From positions 1 through 57,242 of the forward strand of contig JACPPY010000051.1 in NCBI GenBank assembly GCA_016190755.1: 57,242 nt of DNA, read 5' to 3'. Position numbers and translations under genes: made by a program. The DNA comes from Chloroflexota bacterium (GTDB lineage: Bacteria > Chloroflexota > Dehalococcoidia > JACPPY01). This document shows, piece by piece, positions 42,947-52,740 of this stretch. Every line of letters begins with the position of its first letter. The stretch's first letter is position 1. Below the pieces are notes generated by a model. It made no database searches, was not told where the DNA came from, and saw nothing but the letters and a program-made list of their open reading frames with translations.

Positions 42947-44398
42947 ATGACGGCGCCAATAATGCGTACGCTCCCCGAGGCCAGGTCACGGGCGGCGTTT
43001 GCCATGGTGGTGCTGTGCTCCGGAATCTTCTTCGCTGCCCTGGACCAGGCAGTAGTTTATGGCGCGTTGCCTGCCATAATGCTAGACCTCAATCTGCCCG
43101 TGACCGAGCTGGACCGCGTGGCGTGGGTGGTTATCAGTTACCTGCTGGGATATACAGCCGTCATGCCTCTCACGGGCCGGGCCTCGGACGTCTATGGACA
43201 TGGCAGGGTGTTCGTGGCCTGCTTGCTGCTCTTCGTTGTCGGTTCTGTGTTGACGGCCGTTGCGTCCAGCCTTCATTGGATGGTAGGAGCAAGGGTTGTC
43301 CAGGCTATAGGCGGCGGGGCCATGGTCCCGGTGACGATGGCCATCGCCGGTGGCCTCTATGCTCGTGAAGGCAGGAGCGTTGCTCTGGGAGTGATCGGGG
43401 CGACTGTCGAGGCGGGAGGCGTCCTGGGCCCACTCTACGGCGCAGTGGTGGCGCAGCACTTCGGCTGGCGGTGGGTCTTCTGGATCAATGTTCCCGTCGG
43501 TCTGCTGGTGCTGTTGCTTTCGTATTCCCTCCTGACCAGGGACTACCCTCGAGTTCGGGGGCATGTGGACTATCCGGGAGGGGTACTTCTGGCTATTGGA
43601 CTAACATCCGTTTCACTGGCCCTGTATCTTGGGCTGGGCCGTGCACACCAGTCTCTTGATTTCGTATGGCTTGCCAGCGTTGCTGCCATCTCATTCGCCT
43701 TGTTCCTGTACCGGCAGAGCAAAGCAGCCGAACCACTATTTCGGCTGTCGCTCTTTCGCGGCGGCGTTTTCTCCGCCGCGAACGTCGCCCACCTCCTGGT
43801 CGGCGGCGCATTGGTCATAGCCCTGGTCAGCATACCACTCATGACTGACACCATAATGGGCCAGTCGCCTCTGGAAGGGGGACTCAGGCTGATGCGATTC
43901 ACTCTCGCCATACCATTTGGCGCAGTGGCTGGAGGGTTCATCTGCCGCCGTTCCGGCTACCGCCTGCCAATGGTTCTTGGGTTATCGATGTCTGCACTCG
44001 GATTCTGGCTGATGAGTCGCTGGACGCTGGACGTTGCCGACCCGGCCATAACGGTGCATCTGGCTACCACCGGATTGGGCTTTGGCCTGGTAGTCGCGCC
44101 TGTAGGCACGGCGGTGCTGGACTCAGTGCAGGACACGGACAGAGGCGTGGCCTCGGCTCTGGTAACGCTCATGCGCCTCGCAGGAATGATCATCGGGCTT
44201 TCCGCACTGAGCTCCTGGGGCATGGGTTACTTCGCCCAACTGACCTCAAGCATCTCGTTGAATGACCTGATCGCCTCGCCAGAGCTGATCAACCGACCCG
44301 TGCTATCCTTGTTCCAGAGGTTCTTCCTGATAGGCTCCAGCATCTGCCTGGCCGCACTCATACCATCGCTGTGGATGAGAAAACGTAAGGGATCTTGA
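42947..44398 (+). CDS. MFS transporter, DHA2/EmrB-like (14 helices)
   Basis: A 483-residue major facilitator of the DHA2 drug:H+ antiporter type, with about 14 membrane helices. The motif RASDVYGHGRVFVACLLLFVVG contains the family motif A (GRxxDxxGxRR variant), and VGATVEAGGVLGPLYGAVVAQHFGWRWVFWINVP is the antiporter motif C region. It follows the LprG-like lipoprotein gene on the same strand and is probably co-transcribed. By analogy with the mycobacterial LprG-P55 pair it may export lipids rather than drugs, which is an inference. Confidence 0.88.
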   Translation: MTAPIMRTLPEARSRAAFAMVVLCSGIFFAALDQAVVYGALPAIMLDLNLPVTELDRVAWVVISYLLGYTAVMPLTGRASDVYGHGRVFVACLLLFVVGSVLTAVASSLHWMVGARVVQAIGGGAMVPVTMAIAGGLYAREGRSVALGVIGATVEAGGVLGPLYGAVVAQHFGWRWVFWINVPVGLLVLLLSYSLLTRDYPRVRGHVDYPGGVLLAIGLTSVSLALYLGLGRAHQSLDFVWLASVAAISFALFLYRQSKAAEPLFRLSLFRGGVFSAANVAHLLVGGALVIALVSIPLMTDTIMGQSPLEGGLRLMRFTLAIPFGAVAGGFICRRSGYRLPMVLGLSMSALGFWLMSRWTLDVADPAITVHLATTGLGFGLVVAPVGTAVLDSVQDTDRGVASALVTLMRLAGMIIGLSALSSWGMGYFAQLTSSISLNDLIASPELINRPVLSLFQRFFLIGSSICLAALIPSLWMRKRKGS

Positions 44399-44515
44399 CC
44401 TTTACAGGGAGGCCTGACCGATTTCTGCACAGCATGACAGAAGCCCATCCTGCGGCCTCACCAGCCAGTGAGTGTGCGTTTGACTCCATAACGGCACTTT
44501 CTTAGACTGTGGCCC

Positions 44516-45454
44516 GTGGTCAGAGTACAGAAGCATCCAAGCATACCGGGGCTGTCGCTTATCGACACTGGCGACGCTGTGCCAGGCATGGAGGGGTTCA
44601 TCTGCTCCTATGTTCTCCAACGTGGCAAGACAGCCATTGTCGATGTCGGGCCATCAAGCTGCATACCAGGCTTACTTGAAGGCCTGGCGCTATTGGACAT
44701 CTGCCCGGCGGATGTGGACTATATTCTCACCAGTCATATACATTTAGACCACGGCGGCGGATTGGCGGCGGCGTTAGGCTTCATGCCGGGGGCAAAGGCA
44801 TTCGTGCATCCGAACGGCATCAGGCATACGGAAAGGCCAGTGAAGCTATGGGAGGCTAGCCTCCGCACGCTGGGCAATGTAGCTGAGATGTATGGCCGGC
44901 CGGGACCAGTGCCCTCAGATAGATTGGTACCCGCCGAGGACGGCATAGCTATATCCCTTGGCAACACTGCACTGACAGTGTTGTTCACACTGGGACATGC
45001 GCCACACCATATGTCTTTCCTGGACCAAGACGGCGGGCTGCTCTTCGCCGGTGAGGTGTGCGGCGTGCGCGCCCGTGGCGTAAGGAGGCCGGCCCTGCCA
45101 CCTCCGCTTTACCTCGACCAGGAGCTTGATTCACTGGACAGGCTCATTGCGCTGCGGCCATCCGTAATATGCTACGGTCACTACGGTTGGGAGGCCTCGG
45201 CTGGAGCCAGGCTTCGCGCCCACCGCCGTCAGCTCCTGATGTGGCGCGATATCGTGGCTGAAGGCCTTGACCAGAAGTACGGCCCGGAGCAAATAGCGCA
45301 GGAAATCGTCCGGCGAGGCGAACTGTCATCCAGTTTCGACCGCCTGACCCCCTTGCAGAGGGAACGAGAGATGTTCTTTGTGCTCAACGCAGTCGTTGGG
45401 CTAATCGGCCATCTGGAGCGTCGCCCCCTACATGTTTTGGGGCAGGACTCTTAG
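44516..45454 (+). CDS. MBL-fold metallohydrolase
   Basis: A 312-residue metallo-beta-lactamase-fold hydrolase with the metal motif SHIHLDHGG (HxHxDH), a later histidine in TLGHAPHHMSFLD, the aspartate/glutamate region LLFAGEVCG and a terminal CYGHYG. The C-terminal 80 residues are helical, typical of glyoxalase-II-like or lactonase-like members that act on small thioesters or esters. The start codon is GTG at 44516. The substrate is unknown. It converges with the DUF89 gene, from which it is separated by no bases. Confidence 0.85.
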   Translation: MVRVQKHPSIPGLSLIDTGDAVPGMEGFICSYVLQRGKTAIVDVGPSSCIPGLLEGLALLDICPADVDYILTSHIHLDHGGGLAAALGFMPGAKAFVHPNGIRHTERPVKLWEASLRTLGNVAEMYGRPGPVPSDRLVPAEDGIAISLGNTALTVLFTLGHAPHHMSFLDQDGGLLFAGEVCGVRARGVRRPALPPPLYLDQELDSLDRLIALRPSVICYGHYGWEASAGARLRAHRRQLLMWRDIVAEGLDQKYGPEQIAQEIVRRGELSSSFDRLTPLQREREMFFVLNAVVGLIGHLERRPLHVLGQDS

Positions 45455-46369
45455 CTACCTGAGAATAGCGACGTAGCTGCCGAGGGGCACCCCCAGCGAG
45501 CGGGCGACAGGCGCGCATTTGGCCACCAGAAGGTGGAATACCTTACCATTCGGGCTGAGTTCCGACAGCGTCTCCCAGTGTCCCATGCCCTTGGCCACTA
45601 TAAGGTCGGCCGAGGCGAACTCCTTGCGGAACTCCCCCGAAGTCAATGACAGGTCCAGCCCCGGCGTATCGGTGGCGGAGACGACCTCGGCAGCCATCTT
45701 CGGATACAGCCCAGAAAGCAGCAGGTCTTCCTCAGTCAGATCGTTCTGCACGGGACTCTTTTTGACCACATAGGACACCCGCATCAGTCCCGCCATCTCA
45801 TTGACGATGGGCAGGTCGAAGAAACATTCCCCCGCATTGTCCGCCAGGAAAAGGGCTTTCTTCATGCACAGGTTCACACCGGGGACAAAGCAGAGCACGT
45901 CTTCCATCCTATCGTCAGACATGAACAGGGCGCTCCGGGCTGCGTCCAGGAACTCGGTAACCTTGTCTATATGATCGACACCGAATTGCACCGGCCGCGC
46001 CATTTCCTTCTCCACTGTGGAGACGTCTTTGAAGAAGTCCATGGCATTGCCGACCAGGGACAGGGTGAGCAAAGATTGGATCCCATCCCGGTACGACGCC
46101 CGTACGGAAGTGAACAGCCGCCCGGCCTGATCCATCTCCCTGTCCTTCCACTGGCGGTACGGGTCCCTGTTGCCCGTAACGGCCCTTATGACCCGCTGCG
46201 CCTCCCCGGAGACCTGCGTGGGCACCTTGTCCGGAGACAGAACAAGCCTGACGGTGTCCATGGCTTCGTCAATGGCACGACGCTGGAGTCCCTCGTCGTT
46301 GGTGGCGTACTTCGCCGTCTGGCGTACCAGCCGCTCCAGGCATTCAGGGCACTCTGCGGCGATTCTCAT
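45455..46369 (-). CDS. DUF89/ARMT1-family damage-control phosphatase
   Basis: A 304-residue DUF89 protein. Members are metal-dependent phosphatases proposed to clear damaged or side-product sugar phosphates. Evidence: N-terminal CPECLERLVRQTAKYA with the CxxC pair of subfamily I, LFLADNAGECFFDLPIV (metal-binding DNAGE), and LIVAKGMGHWETLSEL, a variant of the KGxGNxE motif with His in place of Asn. It ends KCAPVARSLGVPLGSYV, as is usual in the family. GAGGT precedes the ATG. It is transcribed away from mfd. Confidence 0.88.
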   Translation of the reverse strand: MRIAAECPECLERLVRQTAKYATNDEGLQRRAIDEAMDTVRLVLSPDKVPTQVSGEAQRVIRAVTGNRDPYRQWKDREMDQAGRLFTSVRASYRDGIQSLLTLSLVGNAMDFFKDVSTVEKEMARPVQFGVDHIDKVTEFLDAARSALFMSDDRMEDVLCFVPGVNLCMKKALFLADNAGECFFDLPIVNEMAGLMRVSYVVKKSPVQNDLTEEDLLLSGLYPKMAAEVVSATDTPGLDLSLTSGEFRKEFASADLIVAKGMGHWETLSELSPNGKVFHLLVAKCAPVARSLGVPLGSYVAILR

Positions 46370-46547
46370 ATTTCATAACCTCGGCGCACTTACGGACGGA
46401 ACCAGTGTACCGGAAACGCAGCGGAATGACAAAAAGTAACTCAACTGCTACAATTCATAGGCAAGGCTAGCTTACCAGGCATGTCCGGTGGGCTGGCCTC
46501 TTGCATGTTTGCGCCGGTTTCGCACTATACGGGACGTAATCGATATC

Positions 46548-49500
46548 ATGGAACAGGTCAAACAGACCAGAGAGACGCTCAACCTTTCCGGCATGCTGTC
46601 CTTCGTAGAGCAGGCGCCGGAGTTCACCGAACTCTTGGAACTTTTGAAGAAGGGCCGGGGAAATCTCAATGCCGTAGTCCTGGACTCGGCGCTTCCGGCG
46701 TTCATCGCCGCACTGCACCGCAGCCAGCGCAAGGCGATACTGCTGCTGACCGCATCTCCGGAGCGTGTGCGGCGGGTTGCAGAGCAAATACTCTCGTGGA
46801 AGGGAAGCGATAATGTTCACGCGCTTCCCGAGCCGGACATTCTGCCCTACGAAAGGCTGAGCAGCGACCAGGCCACTGAGTGGGAGAGGCTTAACCTGCT
46901 GTGCGCCATATCGGGCGAAACATCGCCCATAGTGGTGGCGTCGGCGGCTGCCTGCGCCGCCAGGACGATGGCAAGGGCTCAGTTCACCTCGTCAGTATCC
47001 ACCATCAAACCCGGCATGAAGTTGAACTTGGAAGAGACATTGCGACACTGGCAATCCCTGGGGTACGAGCCTGCGGAAGAGGTCGAGGTACCCGGAACGT
47101 TCAGCCGCCGCGGGGGCATACTGGACGTTTACTCGCCCTCCAGTAGCCTTCCGGTGAGAATTGAGCTCTTCGGTGAGGAGGTCGAAAGCCTACGCATGTT
47201 CGACCCGGCGACACAACTCTCTCGTGAGCCCATCGCCGAGGCGACGATCATTCCGGCACGTGAGCTGCTCGTACCCGGACACAACGGAAAGGGTGGCGCC
47301 GGTAAGGCTCTCTCTCTGCCGGTCATGGCCACAACACAGGAGAGCAAGCTTGGACGGGAGGCCCGGCGTCGCATAGAGGAGGACCTGTCCAACATCGAGG
47401 AGGGTCGCTGGTTCGCCGGTGCAGAGTTCTATGCACCGCTGTTCAACACAGGAAGTGTGACGGAGTACCTGCCCGCCGAAACACTCGTAGTATGGGATAA
47501 CCCTCAGGCTATCTCCGCGGCGCTGGACACCTTGGACGGGCAAGGGGCCGAGATGCGGCAGGAGAGGGTGAACGCCGGAGAGCTGCCGGCGGACTTTCCA
47601 TCGCCATATTTCAGCAGGCAGGAACTGGAACAGAAGCTCAGCACAGCCGGGACAGTACTTCGTCTGCTGCCTTGGGAAGGACACGGCGAAGACGTGGTAG
47701 TGCTGCCCTTCGTGGTGGCACAGTCCTTCGGCGGCAAGCTCGAGGCCCTGGTAGAAGAGGCGCAGCATGCCCGGAGTGATGGGCGCAGAGTGGTGCTGGT
47801 GAGCCAGCAGGCTGCACGACTATCGGAGTTGCTGGGCGAGAAGGGTATACTGGCGGCGCCAACTCACGGCACCGGGGACACGCCGGCACCCGGATCGATA
47901 ACCGTAGCGCAGGGCACTATACCCCGAGGTTGGGTACTGAAAGGTGCTTTGACCGTGCTGGGCGACGTGGAGATATTCGGATCGGCCAAGGAGCAGCGCA
48001 TACCCGTCAAGAGGCCTGTGCACCGCCAGCTCCTGCGCTCTGAGATATCCCCCGGCGATTATGTAGTGCACATAGACCACGGCGTGGGCATGTTCACCGG
48101 TGTGACCACAATGAGGAACAACGGTGTGGAGCGGGAGTACCTGACACTGGAGTACGCCGGAGGGGACAAGCTGTATGTTCCGGTAGATAGCGTAGACCGG
48201 GTGAGCCGATACGTTGGCGGGGCCACACCTATTCTGAGCCGCCTGCGTACTCACGACTGGTCACGGGTCAAGGAGAGGGTGCAGAAGTCTGTCGCCGACA
48301 TGGCGCAGGAGCTACTGCAACTCTACGCCTCACGTGAGGTCGTCACAGGGGTTTCCTTCCCGCATGACAGCCCATGGCAGGCCCAGTTGGAGGCTTCTTT
48401 CCCGCACGTTGAGACGCGCGACCAACTGACGGCCGTGGAGACGGTGAAAGACGAGATGGAGAAAGGCCGGCCCATGGACCGCCTGATATGCGGAGACGTG
48501 GGCTACGGCAAGACCGAGGTCGCGCTGCGCGCCGCGTTCAAGGCCGTCACCGGCGGAAAGCAGGTGGCCATACTCGTGCCTACCACAGTACTGGCGCAAC
48601 AGCACTATGTGACTTTTACCGAGAGATTGCGCGCCTTCCCGGTCAAGGTAGAAATGCTCAGCAGGTTCCGCACCGAAAAGGAGCAACAGGAGGCCCTGAA
48701 AGGACTGTCCGCCGGCACAGTGGACATAGTCATCGGCACTCACCGCCTGCTGCAAAAAGACGTGGCGTTCAAAGATCTGGGACTGGTGATCATCGACGAG
48801 GAGCAGAGGTTCGGCGTAGCCCATAAGGAAACCCTCAAGCGGATGCGCCGCGAGGTGGACGTGCTTACCCTGAGCGCCACACCGATACCGCGCACCCTGC
48901 ACATGGCTCTCGCCGGGGTGAGGGACATGAGCCTGGTCGAGACGCCGCCTGAGGAAAGGTTGCCCATCAAAACCCTGGTGGGTCAATGGGACAACCGTAC
49001 CGTTCGCGAGGCCATACTCCGCGAGATGAAACGCAATGGGCAGGTGCTCATGGTGCACAACCGTGTGCAGTCTATACAGGCCATAGCTGCGGAGATAGGC
49101 AGGCTGGTGCCTGAATGCCGGATAGCGATAGCACACGGCCAGATGCCGGAGGACGAACTGGAGGATGTGATGACGGACTTCGTTTCCGGCAAGAGCGATT
49201 TGTTGTTGTGCACCACCATTATTGAGTCCGGGCTGGACATGCCGCGGGCGAACACGCTCATCGTTAAGGACGCCGAAAGGCTGGGCTTAACCCAGCTATA
49301 CCAGTTGCGCGGACGCGTCGGCCGCGGCTCATTACGGGCCTACGCCTACTTCCTATACCACGGAGGAGGGAAACTGACGCGTACCGCGGAAGAGCGTTTG
49401 AACACCATTTCCCAGGCGAGCGAGTTGGGCGCCGGGTTCCAGGTGGCGATGAAGGACCTCGAAATACGCGGTGCGGGCAACCTGCTGGGTGCGGAGCAGA

Positions 49501-50036
49501 GCGGCCACATTGCAGCCGTCGGCTTCACCCTCTACTGCCACATGCTGGAAGAGGCAGTCAGCGAACTGAGAGAGAAGCAAACGGGGGTCAAGACAAAGAA
49601 GCCCTCGCTCCTGGGGCCGAACATCGACCTGCCGGTAGGCGGCTACCTCTCACACGAGTACGTCTCCGACCTGGCCACCAGGCTGGCGCTTTATCACAGG
49701 TTGGCCGAGGCCCAGGATGAACAAGGTGTAGACGCAATAGATGCTGAACTGCGCGATAGGTTCGGTCCTGTACCACTTCAGGCGCAGAACCTGCTGTACG
49801 TGGCGAAAGTCCGCCTGGCGGCCATGCGCGCCGGTGTAGAGTCAATCGTCGCGGAGGAAAACCAGATCGTGGTCCGATTGAAGCCCGGCAAGGAGCAGCG
49901 GCTCCAGTTCCTGGGCGCAGTCTACGGGAGCAAGATAAAGGTGCTCAGCAACCAGATACGGCTGGATATCAGCCGGCTGGAGGAGAAGTGGCGCGAGTTG
50001 CTGTCCGAGCTTCTTACGAAGCTGTCCAAGGCCTAA
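46548..50036 (+). CDS. mfd: Transcription-repair coupling factor Mfd
   Basis: A 1162-residue Mfd. It displaces stalled RNA polymerase from DNA lesions and recruits UvrA. Order of domains: UvrB-like N-terminal module (to about 390), RNAP-interacting domain with GDYVVHIDHGVGMFTG, RecG-like translocase with Walker A GDVGYGKTE, DEEQRFG box, SATPIPRTL and RVQSIQ segments, and the TRCF C-terminal domain (LPVGGYLSHEYVSD). The ATG at 46548 is chosen because homologues begin just before NLSGML; a GTG at 46488 would add 20 residues. There is no clear ribosome binding site before either. It stands alone. Confidence 0.95.
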   Translation: MEQVKQTRETLNLSGMLSFVEQAPEFTELLELLKKGRGNLNAVVLDSALPAFIAALHRSQRKAILLLTASPERVRRVAEQILSWKGSDNVHALPEPDILPYERLSSDQATEWERLNLLCAISGETSPIVVASAAACAARTMARAQFTSSVSTIKPGMKLNLEETLRHWQSLGYEPAEEVEVPGTFSRRGGILDVYSPSSSLPVRIELFGEEVESLRMFDPATQLSREPIAEATIIPARELLVPGHNGKGGAGKALSLPVMATTQESKLGREARRRIEEDLSNIEEGRWFAGAEFYAPLFNTGSVTEYLPAETLVVWDNPQAISAALDTLDGQGAEMRQERVNAGELPADFPSPYFSRQELEQKLSTAGTVLRLLPWEGHGEDVVVLPFVVAQSFGGKLEALVEEAQHARSDGRRVVLVSQQAARLSELLGEKGILAAPTHGTGDTPAPGSITVAQGTIPRGWVLKGALTVLGDVEIFGSAKEQRIPVKRPVHRQLLRSEISPGDYVVHIDHGVGMFTGVTTMRNNGVEREYLTLEYAGGDKLYVPVDSVDRVSRYVGGATPILSRLRTHDWSRVKERVQKSVADMAQELLQLYASREVVTGVSFPHDSPWQAQLEASFPHVETRDQLTAVETVKDEMEKGRPMDRLICGDVGYGKTEVALRAAFKAVTGGKQVAILVPTTVLAQQHYVTFTERLRAFPVKVEMLSRFRTEKEQQEALKGLSAGTVDIVIGTHRLLQKDVAFKDLGLVIIDEEQRFGVAHKETLKRMRREVDVLTLSATPIPRTLHMALAGVRDMSLVETPPEERLPIKTLVGQWDNRTVREAILREMKRNGQVLMVHNRVQSIQAIAAEIGRLVPECRIAIAHGQMPEDELEDVMTDFVSGKSDLLLCTTIIESGLDMPRANTLIVKDAERLGLTQLYQLRGRVGRGSLRAYAYFLYHGGGKLTRTAEERLNTISQASELGAGFQVAMKDLEIRGAGNLLGAEQSGHIAAVGFTLYCHMLEEAVSELREKQTGVKTKKPSLLGPNIDLPVGGYLSHEYVSDLATRLALYHRLAEAQDEQGVDAIDAELRDRFGPVPLQAQNLLYVAKVRLAAMRAGVESIVAEENQIVVRLKPGKEQRLQFLGAVYGSKIKVLSNQIRLDISRLEEKWRELLSELLTKLSKA

Positions 50037-50054
50037 GGGCTTCCGCCCACGCGG

Positions 50055-50213
50055 TTAAGTAGCGCTCCTGGTATTATGCTCCAGAGGTTGCCCTTTCATA
50101 TGCTTGTGCAGTATGCATCCCACGACACCGGGATGACACTCACGGTAGACGAGCTTGCATTCGCCTCCTGATTCATGCGGACACCCCCAGCCTCCACCAC
50201 CACCGGGTTGCAC
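50055..50213 (-). CDS. Tiny Cys/His-rich protein
   Basis: A 52-residue protein starting at GTG, with a glycine stretch and then CPHE near residue 11, ECKLVY, ECHPGVVGC and ILHKH. The CPHE...C...CxPGxxGC arrangement looks like a small metal-binding module, and I believe similar short proteins occur in other Chloroflexota, but that is from memory. It is 67 bases downstream of the HAD gene on the same strand. The ribosome binding site is weak, so the start is uncertain. Confidence 0.5.
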   Translation of the reverse strand: MQPGGGGGWGCPHESGGECKLVYRECHPGVVGCILHKHMKGQPLEHNTRSAT

Positions 50214-50280
50214 GTGCGCCCTATGCGGCCCTGTTCCAGCCGTGTGCCCTGGTTTCGACGTATCACGCAATGGAGCTACC

Positions 50281-50982
50281 TTAAACGAACTTGAGGACTT
50301 CTTCGAGCGACGCAATGCGTTGGCAGTCGGTCTCGGGACAATCGCCATGCCTGTCGAGGAGCATGGGCACCATACCGGCGTTGCGGGCACCGACAACATC
50401 CATGTGGTACTGATCGCCAACGTGCAGCGCTTCCCACGGCTGCACGTTGGCTTTGGACAGGGCGTACTGGAATATCTTCTGATCAGGCTTATCCGCTCCT
50501 GCCTCCGTTGAGGTGATGACGTGGTCAAGGAGAGACGACACGCCCAGCTCAGCGAGCACATGGGTCATGTCCTTGGGCATATTGGATATCAAGCCGGTTG
50601 TTACCAACATCATCTTGAGTTTATTCAACGTTGGCAGAACATCGTCAAACAGTGCAAACTTGCGAGACGCCGCCATATCCCGCACCCTCATGTAGATGGG
50701 AAGGGCCATGCCACGAGGTACGCCGGCACCGGCTTTCTTAAGGACGATATCCTCGTAGTAGGTATAGATCTCGACCTGTTCGCTGGGCGTCCTCTTGTCT
50801 ATCCTCAACTTGGCGTTTTCTTCATAGATGTAACGGTCAGCCTCCGCCAGCCCGGCCCTCAGGAGCTGCGGGTCAATAGTTATACCGTAACTGCGACACG
50901 CTTCAAGTTGTAGTTCCTCATTAGGCGGGTCGTGGTGGGCCAGGGTGTTGTACCAATCGAAAAAGATGGTCTTGAACGCCAT
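50281..50982 (-). CDS. HAD-superfamily hydrolase (2-haloacid dehalogenase-like subgroup)
   Basis: A 233-residue HAD phosphatase/hydrolase. Motif I is FFDWYNTL, with the nucleophilic Asp and a Tyr two residues on, a spelling shared with the haloacid dehalogenase subgroup. Motif II is in LVTTGLISN, motif III is the Lys in GADKPDQKIF, and motif IV is LHVGDQYHMDVVGARNAG. A cap domain lies between. The start is ATG at 50982 behind AGAGG, five bases away; a longer frame upstream is unlikely. It follows acpP, so it may take part in lipid or phosphate metabolism, but this is not shown. Confidence 0.85.
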   Translation of the reverse strand: MAFKTIFFDWYNTLAHHDPPNEELQLEACRSYGITIDPQLLRAGLAEADRYIYEENAKLRIDKRTPSEQVEIYTYYEDIVLKKAGAGVPRGMALPIYMRVRDMAASRKFALFDDVLPTLNKLKMMLVTTGLISNMPKDMTHVLAELGVSSLLDHVITSTEAGADKPDQKIFQYALSKANVQPWEALHVGDQYHMDVVGARNAGMVPMLLDRHGDCPETDCQRIASLEEVLKFV

Positions 50983-51034
50983 TTTGCCTCTTCTGATTAC
51001 GTGTTGGAACACCTCAACTCCGGCATGTGCCGGC

Positions 51035-51295
51035 TCAGGCGTCCTCTATACCGTGCTCTTTCAAATAATCCAGGGCATCCTGTACGGTGGCTATCTTAGG
51101 CGCATCCTCGTCCGGTATCTCAAGTTTTTTGGTCGGAGTGCTGAACTCCTCCTCGATAGCCATTATGAGTTCCACCAAGTCAAGTGAATCAGCGTTGAGG
51201 TCTTCGGTAAAAGAAGCGGCGGGCGTAACCTCGCTCTCTTCGACGCCAAGCTGATCCACAATGATCTTCTTCAAACGGTCGTATGTAGCGGCCAT
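51035..51295 (-). CDS. acpP: Acyl carrier protein
   Basis: An 86-residue acidic acyl carrier protein carrying growing acyl chains on a 4'-phosphopantetheine arm. The attachment serine is in [20 protein letters not shown], an exact family match. It lies in a leftward cluster with fabD and fabK, downstream of nusB, and is the fatty-acid synthase carrier. Confidence 0.96.
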   Translation of the reverse strand: MAATYDRLKKIIVDQLGVEESEVTPAASFTEDLNADSLDLVELIMAIEEEFSTPTKKLEIPDEDAPKIATVQDALDYLKEHGIEDA

Positions 51296-51382
51296 GATTT
51301 CACCTTCCTAACATTGCAATGACGCATATATTATCACAAAAGGGTACCTGTTTTGCAGGTGTGTCGCCACGCGAGCCTGGAG

Positions 51383-51802
51383 TCAGGTTTGCCCGGCATC
51401 GGACGGCATGCATGCGGAGCCAAGCACACCGTTGATGAACCGTGGCGAGCTGTCAGAGCCGAAGAGCTTGGCCAGTTCGACCGCCTCGTTTATTACCACC
51501 TTCACAGGTGTCTTCTTGTCAATCATAGCCTCGTATATCGCCAGGCGCAGCATGTTGCGGTCGATGGCCGACAGCTGGTTCAGAGGGAAAAGCGGGGCAC
51601 ACCTGGTAATGATGGCATCTATCTCGTCGCGGCTTTCCAGTACCCCCCGGACAAGCTGGCCCGCATACTCCGCGGCGGCGTCAGGCAGAGCATCTTCCGA
51701 CAGGATGTTACTAAGCGACTCATCGCTGGAATGTCCCGTGAGGTCTATTTCGTACAGGGCCTTCAGTGCCGCTATCCTTGCCTTACGCCTTGGACCTGGC
51801 AT
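51383..51802 (-). CDS. nusB: Transcription antitermination factor NusB
   Basis: A 139-residue NusB: N-terminal [17 protein letters not shown], central [20 protein letters not shown], and [21 protein letters not shown] with the terminal FINGVLGS. It binds boxA RNA with NusE to drive rRNA antitermination. It is seven bases downstream of fabD and appears to be co-transcribed in the fatty-acid cluster. Confidence 0.95.
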   Translation of the reverse strand: MPGPRRKARIAALKALYEIDLTGHSSDESLSNILSEDALPDAAAEYAGQLVRGVLESRDEIDAIITRCAPLFPLNQLSAIDRNMLRLAIYEAMIDKKTPVKVVINEAVELAKLFGSDSSPRFINGVLGSACMPSDAGQT

Positions 51803-51809
51803 AACCTGC

Positions 51810-52739
51810 TTACCCCGTCCTTAGCCAACCCGAGATGTCGGGGCAGCAGCCTATGTTGAGGGTTTGCACGTCCTTGCTTGTCCTCCTGATCAGCCCGGAT
51901 AGCACTTGCCCGGGGCCGATCTCGATAAAAGTGGACACACCGGCGTCCACCATGTATTGCACAGACCGCTGCCACTGTACGCAGCCGCATATTTGCCCGA
52001 CAAGTTCAGACCGCAGCTCCTCCAGGTCCATAACAGGACTTGCCGTCACATTGGCTACCAGTGGGACGGTGATATCCCGGATATTGCACCTCCGGACCGC
52101 CTTCTCCAGGCCATCATAGGCAGGACGCATCAGCCGCGAGTGGAAGGCCCCGCTCACCTCAAGAGGGATGAATTTGCGTATGCCAACGGACTGCCCGATC
52201 TGGACCGCTCGCTCCAGGTCCGATTTTGCCCCGCTAATGACTATCTGTCCGGGGCAGTTGATGTTGGCGATTTCAGCACCCGACTCGCGGCACAGCGCCG
52301 CCAGGGGCTCCATGTCGGCGCCTACCGCCGCCAGCATGCTACCCGGCTGTGCCTGTCCGGCCTCGTGCATGAGCCTGCCGCGCTCCCTCACCAGACATAC
52401 GCCTTCTTCGAGTGTAAGCGCACCGGCGGCCACTAACGCAGTGTACTCTCCAAGGCTGTGGCCGGCCACGAAAGATGGCGCAGGCAGATTATCCGCAAGT
52501 GCAGTGCGCGCAGCCTCCAGGCATGCCAGGCTGACCACCATGACCGCCGGCTGTGCGTTGATAGTCAGCCTGAGCTCTTCTGAGGGACCTTCGAAGCATA
52601 GCCGGGAAAGCGAGAAGCCCAGGGCCTCATCGGCACGTTCGAAGATATTTCTGGCAGCGGGGAACACCTTGAAGAAGTCACCACCCATGCCCACCCGCTG
52701 GGCTCCTTGGCCCGGGAAGACATAGGCCGTCAGGGACAC
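51810..52739 (-). CDS. fabD: Malonyl-CoA:ACP transacylase
   Basis: A 309-residue FabD. The first block is [14 protein letters not shown], the active-site serine is in [18 protein letters not shown], the arginine in [12 protein letters not shown], and the histidine in [12 protein letters not shown]. It transfers malonyl groups to the acyl carrier protein encoded downstream. It starts one base after the fabK stop. Confidence 0.96.
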   Translation of the reverse strand: MSLTAYVFPGQGAQRVGMGGDFFKVFPAARNIFERADEALGFSLSRLCFEGPSEELRLTINAQPAVMVVSLACLEAARTALADNLPAPSFVAGHSLGEYTALVAAGALTLEEGVCLVRERGRLMHEAGQAQPGSMLAAVGADMEPLAALCRESGAEIANINCPGQIVISGAKSDLERAVQIGQSVGIRKFIPLEVSGAFHSRLMRPAYDGLEKAVRRCNIRDITVPLVANVTASPVMDLEELRSELVGQICGCVQWQRSVQYMVDAGVSTFIEIGPGQVLSGLIRRTSKDVQTLNIGCCPDISGWLRTG

Positions 52740-52740
52740 T

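Noticed and set aside
50281-50982. Calling the HAD protein a functional haloacid dehalogenase
   Set aside because: The DxY motif I is shared with that subgroup, but the remaining active-site residues cannot be confirmed by eye, so only the superfamily is claimed.
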